A DNA stretch of 64,000 nucleotides, taken from assembly GCF_958298935.1 (NCBI RefSeq), contig NC_084925.1, forward strand, positions 13,389,001 to 13,453,000. The letters run 5' to 3'. Positions within the stretch are counted from its first letter, which is position 1; every line of letters begins with the position of its first letter. The notes beneath the pieces are model-generated. The model was not told where the DNA came from. It saw nothing but the letters and a program-made list of their open reading frames with translations, and searched no databases. This stretch comes from Phragmites australis. Taxonomy: Eukaryota; Streptophyta; Magnoliopsida; Poales; Poaceae. The position numbers and the translations under genes were made by a program. Shown piece after piece: positions 22,227-32,708 of this stretch.

Positions 22227-23879
22227 ATGGCCATGTTTGCAGGCTCAAGTCAATCAGGCCGGGGGCTTCCCCCCTCCCAAATTGACCGGGGGCTACCACT
22301 AACTGGGTAAGTCACCCAACCTTGCAAAAAAATTGTCAATACAATATGTATATCAATGTGCAATCCTTATGTCAAATTTCATTTTTCGGGATTCCATATG
22401 TTTAATCTGTCTGGTGAGATGCTCGATTGTGCGAGAAAAATTCGCTCTCATTTTTCCCGTTGATAAAAGAATCCCAATCGGTATGCACGCAGACAGTTGC
22501 CGCTGACTTACGTCTGTTGTGGTAGGCTGTGGTGTTCAGTGTCGTGACAGTCTCCCGGGCACTACCGAGTCCCTGGGGTTCTCGGGTAATCCTATCGCTC
22601 GAGCTGCTCGAGTAGTCCGGAGCCTAGGCCCCAGGGGCGGGCTGTCGATGCTCGGTCTGTTCTGTCATACCCGGGCGCCACCGAACCATAGGACCTCTGG
22701 GTTATGCCTCTGCCTGCTCTTGTCTGCCGGTCTGGGCATTCGAGAGGTCTCGGATCAAAAACGAGAGCAGTCTATAATGAGTACCACGCTAACAGAGCAC
22801 ACCAAGCAAAGAATTTCTCTATTTTTTCTCAAGTCACAGATCGACAATCAAAAGCAAAAGCAGCTCGACCGCGAGGGCCTCAGTGCCCAGGTCGCTGCTC
22901 GGCCCTGAGGGACCTCGGGTGGTCCTACCGCTCAGGCGTGAGTGGTCAGGATCGCCTGATCCCGGGCTCCTCATGCGCCCCTTGGTGCTCGGGCGCCCCG
23001 GCCGTGGGAACCAAGCTCCCGGGCACCCCGAGCTCGGAGCGCATACCCCTCCTGGATCGGTTGGCCAAAAAGCTGACAGCTGTCCGGTGAGTGGTTAAAT
23101 TCAGACGAATTTACATTCAGTAATATTTTGTTCCCGAGTCGTCCTAGGGGGGCCCTCGTACTCTAATCTGTTCGGCGAGATGGTCTCCTCGCGCACAAAA
23201 CCCTGCCACGTGTCCACTTTTTCCTAGAATGACAGAACGATCCGTAGAAAGGTGTACGGTACGTACGGTAATGTCCGATCGAAGTCTTTCATGGTGGTCG
23301 TGGTGTTCGGTCCGCTTAAAAGGCCCCGAGCACTACCGAGTCCCTGGGGTTCTCGGGTAATCCTATCGCTCGAGCCGCTCGAGTAGTCCGGAGCCTAGGC
23401 CCCAGGGACGGGTTGTCGGTGCTCGGTTCGGTCCGTCCTAAGCCCGGGCACCACCGAACCGTGGGGACTCTTGGTCGCATTCCCGCCCGCACGTGTCTCC
23501 AGTCTACTTGCTGAGTGGTCACAAAGTGGAGAAGTGTTCACCGGTCATGGCGTGCTCCGTGCTGGATCGATCTATCTCCCGAGCAAGGAAGTTCGTGCCT
23601 TTGTCTTTTGACCCAGCCGTCGTGGACTTGCGAGGGCTCGGGGGCTGAACGCGCCGAGAAGGACAGTTCTCCTCGGGGAAGGAAAGGTCGGGTTCGGTCC
23701 GACTGAGTACTCCTCGGGGCATCAAGTGAAAATAGCAGAAACTTCATCAAGCACTCAGAAGAATACTGGAGTTGCGACCCCAAAGAAAGGCTTCCATTAT
23801 ATTCAAAAAAAGGACAGCTATTTTGAGGGATCACTCCCATATTTACATCAAGACAAAGAAAAAGAAAAACTACAAAAGC
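22227..23879 (+). repeat. Non-coding 3' spacer with 771 bp-period duplication
   Basis: 22,370-22,700 recurs at about 23,150-23,470. The clearest match is the block from ACTACCGAGTCCCTGGGG (22,561 and 23,332) through CTCGAGTAGTCCGGAGCC. The block includes CTCGAGCNGCTCGAG palindromes. No protein-like frame occurs here. Confidence 0.8.
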
Positions 23880-25205
23880 CTACTCTAAGTCGGAGCCCTC
23901 GCCGCTGCTCCCCAGGTCTGGAGTCGACGGTGCCTCTCGCGTAAAGCAGGCCGCCACTTCGGCGGCGGTGCCCTGAACTGCCTCCCGGGCGACCTCCTCC
24001 TCGGCTTCAACCACCCCTTCCCGAGCTGGTTCTAGCGGGAAGTTCGGGTCCTGGCTTCGGTAGCAGGCCAGGACATGTTCGGCCACTGCCTGGGCCAAAC
24101 CACGCCCTTCCCGGGCGGCGAGTTCCTGGACGGCCTGGGGCAGCGCCTCGAGGCACTAGCTGATCCTCTGAAAGCCAAGGGCAACCCGGCCGAGGCCAAT
24201 CCCCTTCACCTCCACGTCGACTCGCCCGAGCCCAGCCACCCTCACGGACCACTGCATCTGCCGGAGGATGTCTTCCATCATCCACTTCACATTGGCTCGT
24301 TCGGTCTCGGCGGCCTCGAGCTCCTCCGTCGCGCGCCGCAGCTGCTCCTCGAAGCCCTGTCCCCCGGCCGCGCCGAACGCCTGGGCTTCAGCCCGCTTCA
24401 CCTGCTCTGCAAGGGCAGAGAGAGCCTGCTCACGGGCGGTCAGCTCGGACTCCCACTTGGCGGCCTGCTCCTCCCGAGCGGCCACGGCCAGCACTGCCTC
24501 AGCGGCCTCCGTCTCCCGGAGAATCAGCAGTTCCTCCCGGGCTTCCAGGTCCGCCGTCGTAATGCCGACGTCGGTCTTCCTGATGGCGATTCCCTCCTCC
24601 CGACTCTGGAGCTCCTCCTCCCGGTGTTGGAGTTCGGCGCGGACCTGGTCAGCCTCGCCTTTCAGGCGGGCCAATTCAGCCTGGGAGGCTTCCGCCGCCC
24701 TCTCGCGGGCCAGAACCGTCTCCTCCTGCGCCTGCGCCTGCCTCTCCCTGGCAAGCGCCTCGGCAGCCTGCTGCCGCGATGCCTCGACCAGGCGGGCGGC
24801 TTCCTCCCGTTCCTGCGCGGCATCCGCGTGGGAGCCCTCTAGGGCCTTCCGCTCCTCCTCCTGGGCGCGCCACTCGCCCTCGTTGGCGGCGCGCGCCGCA
24901 GCGACGTGAGCCTCAAAAAGGCGCCAGCCCGCGACAAGCTGCGCTCTCTCCGCAGCAAGGGCGGTGCGGTCCGCCTCAAGCTGCGTCATCTCCCCCACCA
25001 CGGCTGCCTTCAGCCGCCCGATCACCTCCCGGGCGCTTCCCAGCACGACTGGGAGGGGGTCGGCGGGCTGGCTGGGCGACGGCTGGGCGCTGGGTCCCCT
25101 GCGAGCCTCCTCCGAGGGGCTTGGGGTCCCCGAAAATTGCCATGCAGGCACCGCCCACGACGAAGTTGACCGCCCCACGCTCGATGGCTCTGGCTCCGCC
25201 TGCAC
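23880..25205 (-). pseudogene. Antisense Ala/Glu-rich coiled-coil ORF of Tat element
   Basis: A minus-strand frame of about 350 codons opposite to pol, rich in Ala, Glu, Arg and Gln with strong heptad-like runs (ARERQAQAQEETVLARERA, AELQHREEELQSREEG, LTAREQALSALAEQVKR). The N-terminal part is Pro/Ser-rich. After a stop at about 24,156 it continues in another frame, AVAEHVLACYRSQDPNFP, to an acidic tail at 23,880. Antisense ORFs in this place are known in Tat elements such as Grande; their function is not established. There is no ATG at the open frame's left limit (25,259 is TTG), and the first 20 or so residues come from the neighbouring LTR fragment. The + strand frames of 200-255 codons here are its shadows. 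Confidence 0.65.
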
Positions 25206-26659
25206 CGGTGAAAGGGCTTGGTGATTTGACCTCTGGTCGGTCGGGAACGTCGATGCCAATGGGCTACAACGCGGCTGTCTCGCGGCTGTCCGCGACGGCG
25301 ACGACCGTGGCGGCGTAGATCGGGCTTTGGCTAGGGACTTAGTATGATGCTAAAATAGTAGTAAGGGAGGAGAAGAAGGGGTCCTCACATTGCTTTGGTG
25401 GTCGAGGAAGAAGGATTCGCGGAGAAGACGACGTAGCGCATCACGGGCGGCAGCGGCGGCGGCTCCGGCGAACGGCGGCGCTCCGGCGACGCTTGGGCAG
25501 GGCAGCAGCGACTTCTAGGGCTTGGGGGCATGGAATAGGGATAGGAGAGGGCGTGCAACTCATATATATATAGGGTTAGGGGCGCCTGGATGAGGTGGAG
25601 TCCAAACCGAACACGATTCGGATTCGAGTTCGAGTCGGTTACGATTTCCTTTTTCGTAGCTCTGTATTGCGAGGATGATATCTCCATCGTCCGGACTCCA
25701 AATTGGATGTTTCTTGATTCTAAATTGTAGTACTCGAAAAGATCTACAACTTTGGTAGTCATTGGTACTTCAGAAAACGTCATATTGATTTCCAAAAGTG
25801 CACCACAAGATAAACTGTTTGAACTCGGACTTCTCTATACAGTACTGATTTTCGGGGGCCATAACTCCCAGTTCCATTATCCAAAAGGAGAATTCCATAG
25901 GTTCAAATCGAAACTCTCGACGAGACCTGCAACTTTGGTATTGTCAAGATTTACATTTGAGGCCGTTTTGAACTCTGAAATGTCATAAGAAGATGAGGCT
26001 GTCCAGGACTCCGCGAAAATTAACAGATTTCGTGGATCCTTTGTTGGGCCATCTAGAAGACTTGGGTAAGGGTTTGGACTTGAGCAAGATTAAGCCCAAA
26101 GACAATTTAGGTATATCTAGGGTTTAGAAAAGAAATTTTTGTAGAGAAATTTGAATAGGATTTGAACTTGAATTGATCTTGAAATGAATTTGAGAGAAAC
26201 CAAAAGATAAGGTTGAACGAGAATAGGAGTAGATGAGGAATTTGAATTTAGATTTGGGTAGAATTTGAGAAAGAGAAGAGATTGACTTTAAACAAGGATT
26301 TGGATAAGATTTGAATTGACCTGGAGAAGGATCAGATATGATCAAGGATTGAATAGATGATGAATTCAAAGATTTTGAATTCCAACCATTAAGATTCTTA
26401 ACTTATTCATTATTGAGTTTTGTAAAAACCTTTTCAAAATCTTTTTCACTCAAAATACCAAAGAGAAGGAAAAGGAAAAAGAACTCTAATGCATTTACCT
26501 GGCTCTTAGCAAAACTCAGCATGCAATGCACACAAAATAATAACCTATATTCATTGATTGATTAAGAAAATAGGTTTTAAACCTATACTACTGTTGAAGC
26601 TATTCAACAATCTTGGAAGATTTTAGAAATTTGAGAAATCTGAAAATCAGGGTGTTACA
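25200..26659 (-). mobile_element. Reversed LTR fragment, TGTAACACCC family
   Basis: The minus strand starts TGTAACACCCTGATTTTCAG at 26,659 and runs parallel to 43,427 onward (U3) and 46,080-46,440 (leader). It contains the GATCTACAACTTTGGTAGT segment, a TATA (TATATATATAG near 25,565) and leader sequence with GATGCGCTACGTCG. It ends at about 25,200, where it abuts the antisense ORF of the Tat element, so only the first 1.46 kb of the LTR is present. Confidence 0.8.
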
Positions 26660-27829
26660 GATACTGACGTGGGTGGCTGAATTAGATTAAGCTTCATTAA
26701 ATCTTGATTTCTGATTTTGAATTGAACGGCTGAGATTGATCTATACCGAAGGGGTATGAGGACTTAATCTCTACTGCACAAAACAAAATGAATGACTAAG
26801 AGCTCACTATGCACTTCTTTGGTAGTACGACATCAATGGTGCTCCTGCTCATGGTGGTGCACAACCGGCCTTTAGGTGTTATTGCGCTGTAGTGGATGGC
26901 AGGCTTCCGTGAGTGGTGGAAGGCAGTTTAGGGACATAGACAAGCTCATTTGACGAGGAATTGGGCATCACAAGCCCTCGCTCCAGTGGTAGGTACTCAA
27001 TGAGGATGCCACAAGGGTATTTCTCATGAGATTGCGATGTAGTAGAGCCCCTTGGTGGCGTCAAACCTCCTTTGATAGTGGAGATGGGTCATAGCGGAGC
27101 TCCTCAATGGTGATGAGGAAGATGAGGTCCCGAACGGCACTAGAGAGGTGTTTAGGTGGTTGATCAAGAGAGATGAGGGGCAGAAGGCCTTTGAGGAGCA
27201 CCTGTGAGGGTTAGGAATCCACCTTTTATAGGGTGAGAAGGAGAGAGAGGTCATGGTCATGTTGTTCTAGGTTCCTTGTGTTGAGACTAGATTCTTCGCG
27301 CAATTGATCGCGAGGATTAAAGTGTATCCCATTGATTGCTCAGGTGTTTTCCTTAACTCTAGGTTGAATTAGGCAGGTATTCTGTCTCCGAGTCAGGCAA
27401 AGAAGAAGGAAGGCAATCTCCCATGGAAGATGATTATTAGTAGTGGGTCCCACACTGCAGGGAGTGAGAGAGGGAGTAGAGGAAGGGGAGCGTGGTTAGC
27501 TCGCTAGTTTGGCAGTGGTTCCAGCCCAACATGGGGGGGAGGGGGGAAAGGGACATGCATGTGGAAAGAGTGAGCCACGACATGGGGAAGGGATCAATGA
27601 CGTCCTAAGAGTGGGAGTGTGAATTAGGACACATGAACTATTTTAGATCCAAAAACAACACAAGATAAACCTATATCAATTTCTATTTAAATGTGCTCTA
27701 GATTTATCTAGTGTGTCTACTCTACCGATCAAAGCACTTACAACCTATCTAAGAAGGTAAATTGTAAGAATGTAAAAATGGAAATGCAAATAAGGTAGAG
27801 AGAGCAAACTTGGCACAAGAGATTTTTTC
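26660..27829. other. Unassigned repeat-like sequence
   Basis: Minus frames at 26,879-27,260 are Ser/Pro-rich and I recognise no domain. 27,440-27,600 is G-rich. From about 27,620 the sequence resembles what lies beside reversed SIRE-type LTRs, but I cannot set a boundary. Confidence 0.35.
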
Positions 27830-29302
27830 CTATGGTATCGATGGCACGAATGCCACTCCTAGTCCACGTTAGAGCTCCAAAAAGGATGTGCTCCTGGTCT
27901 GCACCCGGTCATAGCTCTTGAGCCACCAAGTCACAAAGACAAGGTCTCCACCCTGATAAGCCACCAAGCCACCAAGGCAAGGTCTCACCACTAGCCACTC
28001 TTCCGGTTCTTTGCCGCCGTGATCACTTCAAAGCTTAAGCCACCAAGACAAGAGTCTCCGTATTCCCGCACAATCGCCTTACCACCGCTCCACACCAAGT
28101 CGGAGGGTCAACAAGCTTACCGGCGAGTCACCAAGATTCCAACGTGCGGGCGTACCACTTGGTACAAGGTTGGATCACTCCTTGATCCACTCTCTAGGAA
28201 GAAATCACCTAGCAACACTCTCTCTAGGCCTATAAGCACTAAACACTATCTAATCTTGTATTTAATCACCTTGGGTTATCACTTTAAGCACTTAGGTGGC
28301 ATGGATGTATTCTCAGGTATATATGAACTTTTCTAGATTCCAGCATCTTCAAATGGCTGAGTGGGTGCATATTTATAGCCTCAAACTCGCGCACTACCCG
28401 TTAACCCAGCGGCTCTGAAAATTTGTTAACACCAAATGATACGATGAGAATAATAGTACTAACACCGGATCATCTGGTGAGTAAACTCTCACAAACTAGC
28501 CGTTGAAACTCCACTCAAGGCTTTGTGAACACTGAACACTCTGGTGTATACTTTATCTTCATCACTGGACAATCCAGTGAGTTATCTTTCCTCTTCAATG
28601 TGTAAATTACTCTGGTGTATGCATCCGGTGCACATCACTTCATCACCGTACTATCGGGTGAGTTGACTTTATCCAACCGAGCCAATGCAACCCTCTCTAG
28701 AAATAATGCTCCAGTGTGCATAACGTTCATCGCTAGACCTTCCGTTGCATTGAACTTCATTCTGCCTCTTTGCACTGTTCATTGTCTGGTGTTCATTCCA
28801 TTTACACTGGACCATCCGATGGGTTAAACCTTCGATCTTCAATGGTTGTATCCTTCTCTGATAATAATACTTCAATGCATTCATCCTTCTCAACACCGGA
28901 CCATCTGGTGGGTTGAGCTTTCTTTTCTTTTCTCTAGAAATGCTCCGGTGCAACTCTCACTGATCTCTGGGTTATCCGGTGAGGCTTAACCTTCATTCTT
29001 CAGCACAACACCTTCTCTGTTCAAACACCAAACCTTCCGTTGAGGTCTTCAAGCCCCTCACCCATTTGATAAATATACTCCGGTGAGTTCAAACACCTAA
29101 AGCACTGGACCATCTGGTGAGACAAATCTTCCTGGGACTTCTCCAATTCAGTCCAACTTTATCACGGCTATAGTGGCTTCTTCATATATTGCATCCATGA
29201 GACCTACTAATATATTATTGAAAAATATGTTAGTCCCATTGACTATGCTGCCATTATTCACCAAAATCACAATCATAGCCTAATGCGGCCATTTTCGCTA
29301 CA
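27830..29302 (-). mobile_element. Reversed SIRE-like copia LTR
   Basis: The minus strand starts TGTAGCGAAAATGGCC at 29,302 and is collinear with the plus-oriented LTR at 56,184-57,283 (TGTAGCAAAAATGACC). Shared features are the ATGTTAGTAGGTCTCATGGATGC-type segment, repeated CACCGGATGGTCCGGTG-like units, TATAAATA followed by a GCGAGTTTGAGG-type leader, and a CTCTAGGCCTATAA segment. No polypurine tract lies beyond 29,302, so this is a solo or truncated LTR. The left boundary is approximate. Confidence 0.7.
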
Positions 29303-29874
29303 AACGGAGCATAAGCTAGGTGGAGAGAAAGGGGCCAAGATGTTCGAGAAGAAATGGGCTTCGACCCAGAAAGAGAAAAGAAAGGGAGATGGGCTGGGTT
29401 TAGGCTTAGGAATTTTATATTTTTTACATCAAAAAGTTGCAAATATATGCATCCATATTGAAAATTTGCAAGTATATACTCTTGTCGCCCGTTGGATGGG
29501 CGACAGAAGGATATCACTATGGGTAGGAGACATGTACATGTCACCCTTCATCACGCAGCATGTAGCTGCAATTATTTAATTTTAAATAAAATTAGGAATG
29601 ATTATGAAAGAGAATTTCTAATTTTTTAAATTGTTGTGAATCTATTACAGAGATATTTTAAAATATGGATTAATCAGTAATTTGATTCGCAACATAAACA
29701 TTTACGATTAATACAAAGTTTGCTATACATGCATGGTTGTAAATACTAGGATAGAAAGCACGCAATGTTGCGTCCGTCTTGTTTGGGTTGTCTAGTCGTG
29801 TATGTTTGTTAATGGTCGTGTATGTTTGGTAATGTTTGTCATGCATTAGAGAGTTAGAGATTGATGGGGGTCAT
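29303..29874. other. Unassigned AT-rich stretch with two perfect palindromic motifs
   Basis: Contains GTCGCCCGTTGGATGGGCGAC (hairpin with 7 bp stem, near 29,485) and GACATGTACATGTC (near 29,528). No gene is recognised. Confidence 0.5.
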
Positions 29875-30709
29875 TGTTAAGGACCCCTGGCAGCCCCATG
29901 GCTCAGCTAGCCTATGCCCATGGAGTCATGTCTCCCGAAGCCTCCATCTCCAAGAGCCATGACTCCAAAGCCTCCATCTCCGGAGCCATACCTCCCGAAG
30001 TCTCCATCTCCCTGAACCATGCCTCCCGAAACCTCCATCCCTCGGAGCCATGCCTCCCCCGAAGCCTCCATCCCCCGGAGCCCCCATCTCCAGGGCTCAG
30101 GCAGGCTTCCCAAAGGCTACAGGGTGAGTCATCAAGCCTTAAGAAAGATCGACCAGAAGGGGAACGCTGGTCATCCTTTGCCTGCAAGGAGGTGACCAGC
30201 GTTAAATACCTAGGCTAGTGGACGCCATCCTGACACCCAGTAAAATGGAGGTTATCCTGACACCCCTGACAGCGCGGCGCCGGGCCACAATTGGTGACCG
30301 GCTCACCCCTCAAGGTGCAGGTACCACAATAGTTACTATAGTAGATATTTATCCTCTATGTAGGGTAAAAAGTAGTTATCCTAGATAAGGTCCAGTAATT
30401 CAGTCAAGTCCTAGATATTTGTACATCATGATAACTTGTACACTAAGCTATGTACCATCATATAAATAGGGGTCATGGTCATCTGGGGGGAGGAGGTCAC
30501 ATGGAGAATGCTCAAGGCAACACACAGAACACAGAGGTGCCCAAACACTAAATCACGCTGTGATACTCCTCCCCAGTCCGATCCATTTTTCTACTATAAA
30601 TATATTCATGGTGTTCCTTTGTCTCAAACTTCGTCTTCAAGCTTGAGCCTCCTCCATATAAGAAACTCTCGCCGTACTTGCTGGGACAAAATGATATTTT
30701 GCTCCAACA
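29875..30709 (+). mobile_element. 5' LTR (835 bp) of Tat-like element
   Basis: Starts TGTTAAGGACCCC and ends TGCTCCAACA. It carries about ten CCTCCCGAAGCC/CTCCATCTCC units (29,930-30,110) and a TATA box ATATAAATAGGGG near 30,461. The next bases, GCGCGTCGTCCATGGGGA, resemble a shortened version of the TGGCGCCGTCCGTGGG primer site at 57,907. Confidence 0.8.
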
Positions 30710-30757
30710 GCGCGTCGTCCATGGGGACTTGAACACAGAAGTTCTAAGATAGGTAGG

Positions 30758-31789
30758 ATGCCACCCAAGAAGAAGGCCACCAAGGCCACAGCAATGGCGG
30801 CTGACCCCCCGGTCACACCCGTGCGATAGTCCAGGTGACTAAACACAGGCTGCGCTGATGACGGCCCCCCAACAGGGGAAACGAGGGCCTTAAGGCCACT
30901 ATCGACCTAGCCATGACCATAACTACGGCCGGCACTGAAGGGCCCTCTACCCGAGAGACCCAGTAGCAAGGCGAGGCCCCCGCTGCGCCCTTATGGGCAC
31001 CAGCCGGCGCCACTGCCATAAACACCATTCCAACCGAGCATCAATCACACTTGGTGGTGCTCCTGACCCATATGGAGGAACTGCAAACGACCCTGCGGGT
31101 CGAGCAGCAAGCTACTCACACGACCACTGCGGCCCCTGTGACGATCGGCGCTATTCCAACCCAAGCCCTACGGGCCGATAAACTCTTCGACACCAGGAAC
31201 TTACACGTTCGGCCTCCGGAGCCTCGGGGCTAGTGTCGCGAGGATCCCCTACAAGACTACGACTCTCCCCTGCAAGTCGACCTGCAGACTACGTCCTTCC
31301 CAAAGGGCTTTCAGACCCCAAAGCTACATAAGTTCAAGGGTGATTCGGACGGTTTTATGGTCCCTCCGCACCACTGTCACACAAGCCACTGGGTTCACCC
31401 CCTTCCACCTCCTATATGGCGATGAGGCCATGACCCCCACTGAGATCAAGGGATGCTCACTCAGAGTGCAACTTCCACAAACTACTAGAGAAAGAGAGCT
31501 CTCCCTCGATCTCACCGAAGGCACGCGATTCCATGCCATCCAGAATCTTGATCACTACATCAAGAAAACCAAGGCCTAGTATGATCCTAAGGTTGCACCA
31601 CGAAGCTTCGAGCCCAGTGACCTAGTACTTCGACGTGCCCTAGCTTCGGAAAAACTACGCAACAAATGGGAGGGCCCATACCTAGTCCTCAGGTCTAACA
31701 GGCCCAGCTCCTACCACCTGGCTGATACAAAAGGGACCCCCCTCGAGCACAGTTGGAACGCGGAGACCCTATGCAAATACTATGTATAG
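30758..31789 (+). pseudogene. Gag start joined to integrase C-terminus by internal deletion
   Basis: Gag begins ATG with MPPKKKATKATAMAADP and stops after 23 codons; gag-like, His/Pro/Thr-rich sequence continues in other frames to about 31,335. From 31,340 the integrase end is read: VLWSLRTTVTQATGFTPFH, LLYGDEAMTPTEIKG, a stop after KKTKA, then RNKWEGPYLVLRSN (GPY module) and a final stop at 31,789. No RT or catalytic core remains. The gag start closely resembles that at 57,942 (MPPKKKMKPTG), which suggests the same lineage. Confidence 0.8.
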
Positions 31790-31934
31790 ACAACCCTAGC
31801 CTCAGTCCTCTCCAAAGATCCAGAACAATAAAAAAACTATAGGTTTACACACCCACAAATAGCCACCAAACCTAGAGGTGTTACCTCCCAAAAAAATTAG
31901 AGAGCCCTTACCCCACAAAACAACCTCACACAAA

Positions 31935-32460
31935 ACCTATGAAGACCCTCCGGCATCTTGAAGGCACCACCTCAGTGCCAAAGAGGTAAAAACCTTCAGC
32001 ATCTTGAAGGCAGTGCCTCCGTGCCGAAGAGGTTAAAACCTTCGGTATCTTGAAGGTAGTGCCTCTGCCATCTTTAATTCCTGGCTGACCTACATGGTGG
32101 AGAGGCAAAGACCGCTCCAGCATCTTGAAGGCTTAGCCTCCATGCTAGACAAGCATATATCCCTTCGCTATTTTTAAGGTCTAGCTAACCTACATGGTAG
32201 AGAGGCAAAGACCACTCCAACATCTTGAAGGCATTGCCTCCATACCGGACAGGCATAAGACCCTTCGTCATCTTTAAGGCCTGGCTGACCTACATGGCGG
32301 AGGGATAACCTCCCCGACATCTTGAAGGCCTAGCCTCCATGCCAAAAAGGATTCATACAAAGTAAGGATCCTCCGACACCTTGAAGACTAAAAGTCTCTG
32401 TGCTAAAATCATCCGATCCCTCCGGTATCTTGAAGGCCTAGCCTCCGTACTACAAGGCGT
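31935..32460 (+). repeat. Degenerate tandem array, units built on CATCTTGAAGGC
   Basis: About ten units carry a variant of CATCTTGAAGGCNNNGCCTCC, with spacing first near 46 bp and later 60-130 bp where a second module, GGCTGACCTACATGGYGGAGAGG, is inserted. It lies between integrase and the antisense ORF. Tandem repeats in this position are known for Tat elements such as Grande. Confidence 0.85.
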
Positions 32461-32659
32461 CACACATCGAAACATTAGTAAACGATATGTTCTTCCCTAC
32501 TCACACCTAACGCAACGTAGTATCCCTCGGATCTCGCACCTCGCGACCGCTAACAGCCGCAGAATACGAAGGGGCTGAGATAGAGGACATAGGCGAAGCG
32601 TTGATACGATAACGAAGCATTGATACAATAAATTATAAACACCAAAAAACCAAAGCTAA

Positions 32660-32680
32660 CACAAACGCAAGTTTATTAAT
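32660..32680 (-). terminator. Possible poly(A) signal for the antisense ORF
   Basis: TTTATT on the + strand (AATAAA on the minus strand) about 40 nt past the stop of the antisense ORF. Confidence 0.35.
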
Positions 32681-32708
32681 ACATCACATACAAAGAGTTT
32701 GCATTCAG

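Larger units (their letters stand above)
16168..25205 (+). mobile_element. Tat-like Ty3/gypsy element, GC-rich, 3' LTR missing
   Basis: Order seen: 5' LTR (16,168-17,846), primer site, gag remnant, RT, gypsy RNase H, archaeal-type RNase H, integrase, non-coding spacer with repeats, and an antisense coiled-coil ORF. The double RNase H and the antisense ORF between pol and the 3' end fit the Tat group (Grande, Retand, Ogre relatives). Protease, the gag C-terminus and the RT start were lost in a deletion near 18,880. The right end is replaced at about 25,200 by a reversed LTR of another family. Confidence 0.85.

Noticed and set aside
24075..24909. Plus-strand open frames of 255 and 213 codons
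   Set aside because: They lie opposite the antisense coiled-coil ORF and have Leu/Gly- or Ser/Ala-rich composition expected from its reverse complement; shadows.
31935..32460. CRISPR-like array
   Set aside because: Units are degenerate and irregularly spaced, with no constant repeat/spacer pattern, and the setting is a plant retrotransposon.
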